From contig DAOWFY010000099.1 in the NCBI GenBank assembly GCA_030637775.1, positions 1-15,438 of the forward strand: 15,438 bases of DNA, given 5' to 3'. The notes under the pieces are model-generated. The model made no database searches. It saw only the letters and a list, made by a program, of their open reading frames with translations, and was not told the origin of the DNA. This stretch comes from DAOVGU01 sp030637775 [NCBI: bacterium] (GTDB taxonomy: Bacteria; Ratteibacteria; UBA8468). The translations under genes were made by a program, and so were the position numbers. Shown piece after piece: positions 7,173-13,394 of the stretch (its first letter is position 1; each line of letters opens with the position of its first letter).

Positions 7173-7475
7173 ATGCCAAAAATCTTTGACATGATGAAGC
7201 AACTCGCGCAAATGAAACAGGAAGCGGGTAAAATTCAGCAGGAACTTACCTCGCACACCTATGAAGCAACTTCGGCCGATGAAAAAATTAAGGTGACAGT
7301 TAATGGCAAGATGGACATTATCTCTTTAAAGATTTCTCCCGATGCTTTCGCTACCATAAAACCGGAAAAATTGGAAAGAGAAATTAAGGATACCATCAAC
7401 GAAGCCATTCAGAAAGCCCAGAAAGCCACCTCTGAACTCTTAAAAGGGACATTAGGCATTGAGTTACCGATATAA
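7173..7475 (+). CDS. ybaB: YbaB/EbfC family nucleoid-associated protein
   Basis: A 100-residue DNA-binding protein; family members form tweezer-like dimers, bind DNA with little specificity and influence nucleoid organisation. The sequence starts with the helical MKQLAQMKQEAGKIQQEL, followed by the family core KVTVNGKMDIISLKISPDA and a C-terminal helix with INEAIQKAQKATSELL. It has its own good Shine-Dalgarno sequence (AGGGGG at 7163-7168, 4 nt before ATG), unlike the coupled genes upstream. In many bacteria ybaB is followed by recR; here no recR follows. The accessory island begins instead, so the normal neighbour may have been displaced or lies elsewhere. Confidence 0.93.
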   Translation: MPKIFDMMKQLAQMKQEAGKIQQELTSHTYEATSADEKIKVTVNGKMDIISLKISPDAFATIKPEKLEREIKDTINEAIQKAQKATSELLKGTLGIELPI

Positions 7476-7476
7476 T
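7471..7476 (+). promoter_or_regulatory. Possible -10 box for the first island gene
   Basis: A perfect TATAAT overlaps the ybaB stop codon, 22 nt before the ATG at 7499. No convincing -35 is present (GGGACA at 7446-7451 with 19-nt spacing is weak). If used, the leader would still include the GGGGTGAG ribosome binding site at about 7488-7495. It might be a chance match within coding sequence. Confidence 0.3.
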
Positions 7477-7498
7477 GGGGAAAATTCGGGGTGAGTAA

Positions 7499-8218
7499 AT
7501 GATTAATTGGGATAAAAAATTTGATTATTTTGTGCGCTGGGTTTTTGGTGCAATTTATGCCAACCAGCAAATAAGGAAGGGTTGTATAGAACCCAATGAT
7601 AGGGAGTTTAAGATTAAGAATTTCAAATGGGAACACGATGGCCAATGGTTCGAAAAGCTAAATGTTGGCGAGAATCATCCGGACGGTGAGTGTAATATGG
7701 CAACAATTATTCTTTGTTGCTGTGCTATTGAGTTGTACGGCCGGATTTTACTCGGTTATGGTCCTGCGAAGAAAGGTAAAGGCGCTCCTCAAGAATCTTT
7801 TGTTGCATTCATAAAGAATTATTTCCCCAAAGAATATTATAAAAGAGCAGAGGCAATATATAAACGTTTCCGTTGTGGGTTAGTGCATAGTTATGTAATG
7901 GGTGCTATAGGCTATAAAAGAGGATTTTTGCTTACACGTAAAGGCAAAAAACATAGTAGTGAACATCTTCAATATCATAATAAACGGCAATTGGTTATCA
8001 ATTTAGACATATTTGTAAAAGATCTCAAGGAGGCTTTTGAAAATTATTATTCAGCACTTAAAAATAAAAAAAAGGGAACTCCAAACTTACAATTAATTTT
8101 TGATAGAGATAATAAAGGGAAGATTCGGAAAACAAAAACAGGCAAAATAAAATGGAAAAGAGACACAATCAATTTAGCTAAAAATGCTAAAAAAGTTTTA
8201 AGAAATTTTGGCATATAG
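7499..8218 (+). CDS. HEPN-like protein of unknown function (possible RNase/toxin)
   Basis: I do not recognise this 239-residue protein by family. Its clearest feature is an RX4H motif, R125-C-G-L-V-H130, in a helical context (YKRFRCGLVHSY). This is the form of the active site in HEPN ribonucleases, which occur in abortive-infection and toxin systems. An earlier helix, MATIILCCCAIELYGRILLG (about 67-86), resembles the first helix of four-helix HEPN bundles. The C-terminal 50 residues are Lys-rich and could bind nucleic acid. A ribosome binding site GGGGTGAG precedes the ATG. Base composition is more AT-rich than in the flanking ybaB and ispF, fitting horizontal acquisition. No MNT-type nucleotidyltransferase partner is adjacent. 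A non-catalytic role is equally possible. Confidence 0.55.
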   Translation: MINWDKKFDYFVRWVFGAIYANQQIRKGCIEPNDREFKIKNFKWEHDGQWFEKLNVGENHPDGECNMATIILCCCAIELYGRILLGYGPAKKGKGAPQESFVAFIKNYFPKEYYKRAEAIYKRFRCGLVHSYVMGAIGYKRGFLLTRKGKKHSSEHLQYHNKRQLVINLDIFVKDLKEAFENYYSALKNKKKGTPNLQLIFDRDNKGKIRKTKTGKIKWKRDTINLAKNAKKVLRNFGI

Positions 8219-8226
8219 CTAAAATG

Positions 8227-8248
8227 ATGAGGTTGAGGTCTGTGTCTA
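8227..8248 (+). repeat. Degenerate copy of the gltX 5' end (copy A)
   Basis: From the ATG at 8227 about 17 of 22 bases match the true gltX start at 11503, including MRLR in the same frame; similarity then fades. Like copy B at 8725 it is preceded by another ATG (ATGATGAG), and it sits just after the stop of an island gene and before the next one. The frame runs on from 8224 as a 29-codon reading frame ending TAA at 8311-8313, overlapping the hicB start. The match is short, so chance cannot be ruled out. Confidence 0.35.
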
Positions 8249-8306
8249 ATGGGACGTGCGCAGAAGGTATATACGAAGTAGACGGTAGAGACAAGGGGGT
8301 GAGAGA

Positions 8307-8525
8307 ATGTTAAGTAACTATACAGCTAAATATACAAAAATAAGTTCTGGTTATATGGGGCAGTTAGTAGAGTGGCCAGAGGTAATAACAGAAGGAAAAA
8401 CCTTGGAAGAGTGTAGGGAAATGCTCAAGGATGCCTTGCACGAGATGGTGATAGCCTATCAACAACAAAGTAAAGAAATTCCAATTGGTGGCGCTATCTT
8501 AGAACAAGTGCCGGTTGAGATTTAG
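8307..8525 (+). CDS. hicB: HicB-family antitoxin, short form
   Basis: A 72-residue protein with the HicB N-terminal fold: YTAKYTKISSGYMGQLVEWP (variant of the F-x-G-x-x-x-x-x-P region), then GKTLEECREMLKDALHEMV, typical of the UPF0150/HicB degenerate RNase H-like domain. No C-terminal ribbon-helix-helix or HTH domain follows, so DNA binding and autoregulation are not evident; such short HicB proteins are common. In intact systems HicB binds and blocks the HicA mRNA interferase. The start has a good ribosome binding site (GGGGGTGAG, about 8295-8303). The hicA gene begins 1 nt after the hicB stop, i.e. antitoxin first, but is broken. Confidence 0.85.
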   Translation: MLSNYTAKYTKISSGYMGQLVEWPEVITEGKTLEECREMLKDALHEMVIAYQQQSKEIPIGGAILEQVPVEI

Positions 8526-8526
8526 G

Positions 8527-8715
8527 ATGTCAATAAAACGTCGCAACTTAATCTGATATTTTGAGGAAAATGGATTTTATTTATTGCGTGAAGGTAGGAA
8601 ACATTCTATCTACGCAAATGATGTAAAGACTATACCAATTAAAAGACATCGTGCACTTGACAGAATAACAGCAAATGAATTATGCAAGCAAGCTGGATTG
8701 AAACCAAAATTCTGA
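8527..8715 (+). pseudogene. hicA: hicA toxin gene with an early nonsense codon
   Basis: Translation from ATG 8527 gives MSIKRRNLI, then TGA (8554-8556), then YFEENGFYLLREGRKHSIYA continuing to IKRHRALDRITANELCKQAG and a natural stop at 8713-8715. Read through the TGA, this is a complete HicA of about 62 residues, including the KRR start, the REGxKHSIY segment with the catalytic histidine, and a RH segment near the C-terminal helix. HicA folds like a double-stranded RNA-binding domain and cuts mRNA. Everything except one codon is conserved, and the stop is one C-to-T change from CGA (Arg), so the lesion looks recent. No in-frame restart codon is visible. A sequencing error at that base would also explain it. 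TGA serves as a normal stop elsewhere here, so recoding is unlikely. Confidence 0.85.
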
Positions 8716-8724
8716 ACGATAATG

Positions 8725-8772
8725 ATGAGAGTGAGGTTTGCGCCAAGTCCAACGGGGTATTTGCATATTGGT
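8725..8772 (+). repeat. Truncated duplicate of the gltX 5' end (copy B)
   Basis: Codes MRVRFAPSPTGYLHIG, the first 16 residues of GltX with one substitution, then ED and a TAA stop at 8779-8781. It differs from 11503-11550 by three substitutions in 48 bp (one changes Leu to Val, the other two are silent). It breaks inside the HIGH signature, right after HIG. Another ATG lies directly upstream (8722). The stop is 2 nt before the restriction endonuclease ATG, so translation of this 18-codon remnant could feed ribosomes to that gene; GGTGAG at its end (8771-8776) can also act as the ribosome binding site. Confidence 0.9.
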
Positions 8773-8783
8773 GAGGACTAACC

Positions 8784-9617
8784 ATGACGACATTTGAACT
8801 TGGTTCTGCTACAGCTAAGGGAGGCTTTGCTAATGAAAAGGCTGTTTGCAGTAAATTTAATAATTGGAAAGATGATCGTGAAGCACAATCTTGGCTTGAA
8901 ATTATGGGTTACGATATAAGACAAGTTGATTCTGTTGAGGCAATCCATATTCCAACCAGAATGAAAAGAACAGATGTGGAGCGATTGGGGTTACAAGAGA
9001 GTTATGAGGAATTGATGAAATTTAAAAAGGCAGATGCGCAACTAAGAATTATAATTATTATCGGAAAGATAGTAAAGATTGAAAATCTATCATTAAAGAA
9101 GGCAAATTCAGACGCAGATTTCAATCAGATAGATAAAAGATGGGTAAGTACATACCAAGAAATATGGAAATTTGACGACGAGGTCACATTTGGACTAAAA
9201 CTCTTCACTGGGGAAATTAGTCCGGCATCTCACCCAGAGATAGTTAGAGAAAAGGTATTACGAGACAAAAGGAGACTGTTCATGGATGAACTCCCTAAAA
9301 ATTTAAGAAATAAAATCTTAGATTTCTTTACCGTAAATAAAATCCTTGTAGTTGCGGATATTCTTAAAGGTAGAGGAGGTCTGTCAGCCAATTGGATGTT
9401 AATAACCAGATATAGCAAAGAAGATAACACTACTACATGGATTCTAAAAGACATTAACACAGTGATGAATTTCTTTGGCTCTGGTGAGGTGAGAATATCT
9501 CCAAGAGGAAGTGTATACATTGGTAAAATCACTATGATGAGAAAAGGTGGCACTCCTGACCCCAAAAAATTACAATTCAAAATAAAACCGTGTGCGTTAT
9601 TTAAATTAGGGGAATAA
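8784..9617 (+). CDS. Type II restriction endonuclease
   Basis: A 277-residue protein I read as a PD-(D/E)XK-fold type II restriction enzyme, from family-like sequence and its methyltransferase partner. The N-terminus GGFANEKAVCSKFNNWKDD and WLEIMGYD is typical of such enzymes. The likely catalytic core is D84 in KADAQLRI with E100 to K105 in ENLSLKK, followed by ADFNQIDKRWVSTYQEIW and GLKLFTGE. The second half has VVADILKGRGGLSANWMLIT and GSVYIGKITMMRKGG, with LQFKIKP near the end, a combination seen in several type II enzymes. Recognition sequence is unknown. It precedes the methyltransferase, overlapping by 1 nt (TAATG). No controller (C) protein gene is present. Stop to start coupling with the gltX remnant upstream is plausible. 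Confidence 0.82.
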   Translation: MTTFELGSATAKGGFANEKAVCSKFNNWKDDREAQSWLEIMGYDIRQVDSVEAIHIPTRMKRTDVERLGLQESYEELMKFKKADAQLRIIIIIGKIVKIENLSLKKANSDADFNQIDKRWVSTYQEIWKFDDEVTFGLKLFTGEISPASHPEIVREKVLRDKRRLFMDELPKNLRNKILDFFTVNKILVVADILKGRGGLSANWMLITRYSKEDNTTTWILKDINTVMNFFGSGEVRISPRGSVYIGKITMMRKGGTPDPKKLQFKIKPCALFKLGE

Positions 9618-11506
9618 TGTTTTTCTTGGCGAAGGTAAAATTTGACTTAAGGGACCCGGACGAACTCTATTTTGCCCAAAGAGAGATAGATAGTTTGTTG
9701 GGCGCAAAAACAAAATTTGTCAAGACTATTGCTTCTCTCATTAAGAAAAAACCATTCAAGTTGCTTGATGACGAAGTTATTCATTTGATTACTCGCTTGG
9801 TTTACATGGGCGAAGGGCAAGGATATCTGGCAGAGATATCACTTCGAGAAATAGTAAGCATTGTGAAAAAGGCAACCTTTTTCAGGGAAATGTATGTAAT
9901 TTTTGAGTCAGAAAATGATGCGCAAACACTAAAAGATTTACTAAAAAAGGTAGGCGTAATAATTGCCGCTAAACAATTAGAGAATGTAAGAATAGGCCTA
10001 AACCCTTATACTCAAATTTTTTTGAAGAACTTGTCAAAAAGAAGCAAATTAGTGACAATTAGATTTTTACCTTTTCAAACACTTTTCGAATATGCGACCG
10101 AAGTAAAGAAACTTCCTGCGGCTGTGTTCCGTCCTAAAAATAGCAAGAATTGGCCAGACTATTTTAAAGAAAAAGAATCTGGAATAAAAAAAGGCATAAG
10201 AGAATTAGTTGAGCATATGAAAACAGGTTATTATCGTTCACCTCACTTTGGGCTTGGAAAAAATCATGTAGGTGACTTTGTGGACTGGGCATCTACTGAC
10301 TTGAGAAAACCCTTCCTTCACTACCTCCATAAATATAAAGGAAAGGGAGATGCGAGAATATCACGTGCTTTGATAAACTTACTGGACGTGAAGGAAGGGG
10401 ATACAATATTAGACCCCTTTGTAGGTTCAGGAGCGTTTATCGCTGATGCCTGTACCATGGGGTTAAATGCTGTTGGCATAGAGGTTTTGAACATAGGAAA
10501 AATGATTGCCGAAGTTAAATGTAATTTAGGAATTAATATCACAGATTTACGAAATTCTATAATCAAATTATTTGAATTTGTGGACAGTTCGTTGTTTAAG
10601 CAGGATATAAGAGATGAGTTAGCAGAGATGAAGGAAAAAATCAAAAGAAATACAGGTAGTAGTAGAGGTTATGAAAATATTAGCCCCCACTTAGCAAAAA
10701 TTATTTTCCTAAAAAAAGGAATAGATAATATAGACAATGAAGAAGCAAAAGCCTTTCTTTCAGTTCTTTTAAGCCAAAAGATTGTAGAATATTCTGAAAA
10801 AAGAAGAAGATGGGATATAATCAACTCCTTTAAATATTATGTTGAGGATAGATACTTAATTTTGTATGCCACCAAAGACCTCGCAAGAATACTTGAGGTA
10901 AACCTTAATGGAGGTAAAGTCACAATAATTAAAGGCGATTCCACTAATATGTCAATGGTTGAAAATAATTCTATAGATGGAATACTCACTTCTCCTCCCT
11001 ATTTTGACGCATTAGACTACATTGGGAACAATAAACTCTCAATCTTAATTTTGGGACTGGATGAGGACCTGGGTTGGGAATCAACAAAGAATTTCTACGA
11101 GGCAAAACACAGAGATGAAGAAAAACACGAAAAAGCACCTCTTTTTGTTGGTGACAGATATTTTTCTATTCAATTGCCTCCGTCAAGTCTAAAACTAATA
11201 AGATTATTAGAAATGTCTCATAGAGTTTACAAATCAAAAATTGTTGGAAATTATCTGAAGATGATGAGACTTTCGTTTGAAGAATGCTATCGTATTTTGC
11301 GTAACAATAAGTATTATTTGATGGTGGTAAGCAAACACCATAGATGGATAATAAATGGAAGGGAAGAGACGGTAGAAACATCGTCTATACTGGTAGATTT
11401 AGGGAAATCTGTGGGTTTCAAGGTAACAGATATTATTGAACATGGTTTATCCAAGGCTGATAAAGGTAAAATTGGAGTAGAAGACATAATAGTTTTTCAG
11501 AAATGA
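9617..11506 (+). CDS. DNA methyltransferase, probably cytosine-N4 type, TRM11-like layout
   Basis: A 629-residue SAM-dependent methyltransferase, presumed protective partner of the endonuclease upstream. Residues 1 to about 200 are unrecognised. A segment RKPFLHYL...ARISRALINLL leads into motif I, ILDPFVGSGAF (D266 to G272), and GLNAVGIEV follows. Motif IV is TSPPYFDALDY (458-462 for TSPPY); the Ser at its first key position usually goes with N4-cytosine methylation. FEECYRILRNNKYYLMVV is the later motif (VIII-like strand region). The I-then-IV order with an insert of about 185 residues, and the RPF...RALINL segment, resemble TRM11-type RNA/DNA methyltransferases more than the common beta-class m4C enzymes. 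The ribosome binding site AGGGGA is 5 nt upstream. The stop overlaps the gltX start (ATGA). Confidence 0.85.
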   Translation: MFFLAKVKFDLRDPDELYFAQREIDSLLGAKTKFVKTIASLIKKKPFKLLDDEVIHLITRLVYMGEGQGYLAEISLREIVSIVKKATFFREMYVIFESENDAQTLKDLLKKVGVIIAAKQLENVRIGLNPYTQIFLKNLSKRSKLVTIRFLPFQTLFEYATEVKKLPAAVFRPKNSKNWPDYFKEKESGIKKGIRELVEHMKTGYYRSPHFGLGKNHVGDFVDWASTDLRKPFLHYLHKYKGKGDARISRALINLLDVKEGDTILDPFVGSGAFIADACTMGLNAVGIEVLNIGKMIAEVKCNLGINITDLRNSIIKLFEFVDSSLFKQDIRDELAEMKEKIKRNTGSSRGYENISPHLAKIIFLKKGIDNIDNEEAKAFLSVLLSQKIVEYSEKRRRWDIINSFKYYVEDRYLILYATKDLARILEVNLNGGKVTIIKGDSTNMSMVENNSIDGILTSPPYFDALDYIGNNKLSILILGLDEDLGWESTKNFYEAKHRDEEKHEKAPLFVGDRYFSIQLPPSSLKLIRLLEMSHRVYKSKIVGNYLKMMRLSFEECYRILRNNKYYLMVVSKHHRWIINGREETVETSSILVDLGKSVGFKVTDIIEHGLSKADKGKIGVEDIIVFQK

Positions 11507-12930
11507 GATTGAGGTTTGCGCCAAGTCCGACCGGGTATTTGCATATTGGTAATGCCAGAACTGCACTTTTCAATTACCTTTTAGCAAAAAAACATCGAGG
11601 AAAGTTCATTCTCAGGATTGAGGATACGGATATCGCGCGCTCGGAGAAGGAATTTGAAAAAGGAATTATCGAAGATCTGCGCTGGCTGGGTATAGACTGG
11701 GATGAAGGGCCGGAGAAGGGGGGAGATTTTGGACCCTACCGGCAGTCGGAAAGATTAAAGACCTACCGGGAATTTGCCGAGAGGTTGTTAAAACAAGACA
11801 AAGCCTACTATTGCTATTGCAGCAAAGGGGAACTGGAACAAAGGAATAAGGAGCTTTTGGCTCGGGGAGAAAGTCCGCGCTACGATAACCGCTGTCGGAA
11901 TCTTACCAAAAATCAAGGGATAGAGTATAAACTGGAAGGAAGAAGGCCGGTCATCAGATTTAAGATTCCCGAAAGGATGATTGAAATCAATGACCTTATC
12001 CGAGGAAAGGTCAGTTTTGACACAAGATTGATGGGGGATTTTATCATCATGAAATCTGATGGGACACCGACATTTAATTTTGCGGTGGTGGTAGATGATA
12101 TCTTAATGAGGATTACCACGGTCATCAGAGGGGAGGACCACCTTTCCAATACCCCCAGACACATTATGCTCTTTGAGGCATTGAAGGCAAAGATTCCCGA
12201 ATTTGCGCATATGGCAATGACGCTTGGTCCGGACGGTAGCCGCTTAAGCAAGCGCCACGGAGCAACCTCGGTAAGGGAATATCGAAGGCTGGGAATGCTT
12301 CCGGAAGCATTCTTTAACTATTTGGCACTATTAGGCTGGGGGACAAAGGAGAGCCAGGAACTCTTTACCAAAGAGGAATTGATTAAGGAATTTTCCTTAG
12401 AAAGGTGCAAGGAAGGTGCTGCCATCTTTGATATAGAGAAGTTAACCTGGATGAATGGCCTTTATATCCGAAAGAAAGAACCAGAAGAACTGGTAAGATT
12501 ATCCCTTCCCTATTTAAAGGAGAAGGGGTTGGGAGGAGAAGAGGATTATCTGAGAAAAATCATTGTTTTGGAGAGAGAACGAATCAAGAAGCTTTCTGAA
12601 GTCCCCGAACTTATCGAATATTTCTTAGTGGAAAAGATAAAATTTGACCCAGAGGCTGTAGAGAAAGTTTTGAAAAGGCCAGAGGTAAAGGAAATCTTAA
12701 CCTCTCTAAAACAGGAATTAGAAAATCTTTCTGACTTTTCGGCTGGCTCTTTAGAAAAGACAATTCGTAACTGGACAAAAAATAAAGACTTAAAAACCAA
12801 GGATGTTTTCCATCCTCTAAGAGTGGCGATCACCGGAAGAACAGTTGGTCCAGGTTTATTTGAGACGATGGAGGTCTTGGGGAAGGAAAGGGTATTAAAA
12901 AGATTAAAAGGGGCAGAAAGAAAATGTTAG
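11503..12930 (+). CDS. gltX: Glutamyl-tRNA synthetase
   Basis: Charges tRNA-Glu (possibly also tRNA-Gln if GatCAB is present) with glutamate; an essential class Ib synthetase. The 475 residues fit the family. The HIGH motif is H14-I-G-N17 in YLHIGNAR, and the KMSKS motif is SRLSKRHGA (R247 to R251). A Cys cluster CYC...YDNRC (about residues 105-130) resembles the zinc site of many GltX enzymes. RGEDHLSNTPRH and the C-terminal anticodon-binding helical region with NWTKNKDLKTKDVFHPLRVAITG are typical. The ATG overlaps the methyltransferase stop (ATGA) and no Shine-Dalgarno sequence precedes it, so initiation probably depends on ribosomes finishing the methyltransferase. The first 48 bp are duplicated upstream, at the far side of the restriction cassette. 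Confidence 0.97.
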   Translation: MRLRFAPSPTGYLHIGNARTALFNYLLAKKHRGKFILRIEDTDIARSEKEFEKGIIEDLRWLGIDWDEGPEKGGDFGPYRQSERLKTYREFAERLLKQDKAYYCYCSKGELEQRNKELLARGESPRYDNRCRNLTKNQGIEYKLEGRRPVIRFKIPERMIEINDLIRGKVSFDTRLMGDFIIMKSDGTPTFNFAVVVDDILMRITTVIRGEDHLSNTPRHIMLFEALKAKIPEFAHMAMTLGPDGSRLSKRHGATSVREYRRLGMLPEAFFNYLALLGWGTKESQELFTKEELIKEFSLERCKEGAAIFDIEKLTWMNGLYIRKKEPEELVRLSLPYLKEKGLGGEEDYLRKIIVLERERIKKLSEVPELIEYFLVEKIKFDPEAVEKVLKRPEVKEILTSLKQELENLSDFSAGSLEKTIRNWTKNKDLKTKDVFHPLRVAITGRTVGPGLFETMEVLGKERVLKRLKGAERKC

Positions 12931-13394
12931 TTAAAGATGCGATGAGAAGGGAGGTAGTAACGGTAAGAAGGTCCACCACCTTAAAAGAATTAATTGAGAT
13001 CTTTCATAAGTATACCTTTCATACCATTCCGGTAGTAGAGGATGAAAAAATAGTCGGGATTGTGGAGTTGGAGCATCTTTTAAGAATTTTTCAACCCCAT
13101 CCTGCCCATATCCATGAACTATTAAAGAGTGTTCCCTTTTTAGAGGAGGAAGAGAGAAACATTTTCGAGCTGGAGGTTACCTCTGAGATGGCAATGCTTT
13201 GCCTGGTTGATGATATTATGGAAAGAAAATTCTTAACCATCGGGGAGGATGCTACAGTTCAAGAGGCGCGCCGTTTAATGAAATTACATCAGACACAAAG
13301 GCTACCGGTAGTTGATAAGAAGAACAATTTAATGGGGATTATTAGCCTCTTTGACATTATTTTATCGGTCTTTAAGGAAAAAGGGATCTATTAA
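12924..13394 (+). CDS. Tandem CBS-domain protein
   Basis: 156 residues forming two CBS motifs, about 1-60 (VKDAMRREVVTVRRSTTLKELI...FHTIPVVEDEKIVGIVELEHLL) and 95-150 (VDDIMERKFLTIGEDATVQEARRLM...QRLPVVDKKNNLMGIISLFDII). Such a Bateman pair usually binds an adenine nucleotide and senses energy state or ligand levels; free-standing versions often regulate a neighbouring protein. Its start overlaps the gltX stop by 7 nt and its stop directly abuts the GTG start of the cation:proton antiporter, so the antiporter is the natural candidate partner (CBS domains regulate several transporters). That pairing is inference; no direct motif proves it. The linker of about 35 residues is acidic (PFLEEEERNIFELE). 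Confidence 0.9.
   Translation: MLVKDAMRREVVTVRRSTTLKELIEIFHKYTFHTIPVVEDEKIVGIVELEHLLRIFQPHPAHIHELLKSVPFLEEEERNIFELEVTSEMAMLCLVDDIMERKFLTIGEDATVQEARRLMKLHQTQRLPVVDKKNNLMGIISLFDIILSVFKEKGIY

Larger units (their letters stand above)
8725..11502 (+). mobile_element. Putative inserted restriction-modification cassette at the gltX start
   Basis: The unit comprises one copy of the gltX 5' end (8725-8772), the restriction endonuclease and the methyltransferase, and stops where the second gltX copy begins. The flanking direct repeats match at 45 of 48 positions and both start exactly at the ATG, ending at codon 16. No transposase, integrase or terminal inverted repeat is visible inside, so it resembles insertion with a long target duplication rather than a classical insertion sequence. 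The composition is AT-rich compared with gltX. Exact mechanism is inferred. Confidence 0.6.

Noticed and set aside
6715-7179. A 154-codon open frame on the minus strand opposite ispF.
   Set aside because: It is wholly antisense to a clear ispF with all metal ligands; its hydrophobic content mirrors ispF codons and it has no family features.
8554-8556. UGA read as an amino acid (alternative code or selenocysteine) in hicA.
   Set aside because: TGA is the natural stop of argH, the phospholipase-D-fold gene, the methyltransferase and hicA itself, and no SECIS-like hairpin directly follows; a point mutation from CGA is simpler.
8725-8772. The gltX fragment as an att site of an integrase-type element.
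   Set aside because: No integrase gene or tRNA target is in the island; a long target duplication explains the data with fewer parts, though an element whose integrase has been lost is not excluded.
11913-12251. A 112-codon minus-strand frame inside gltX.
   Set aside because: Antisense shadow of a well-conserved synthetase, without ribosome binding site or recognisable domains.
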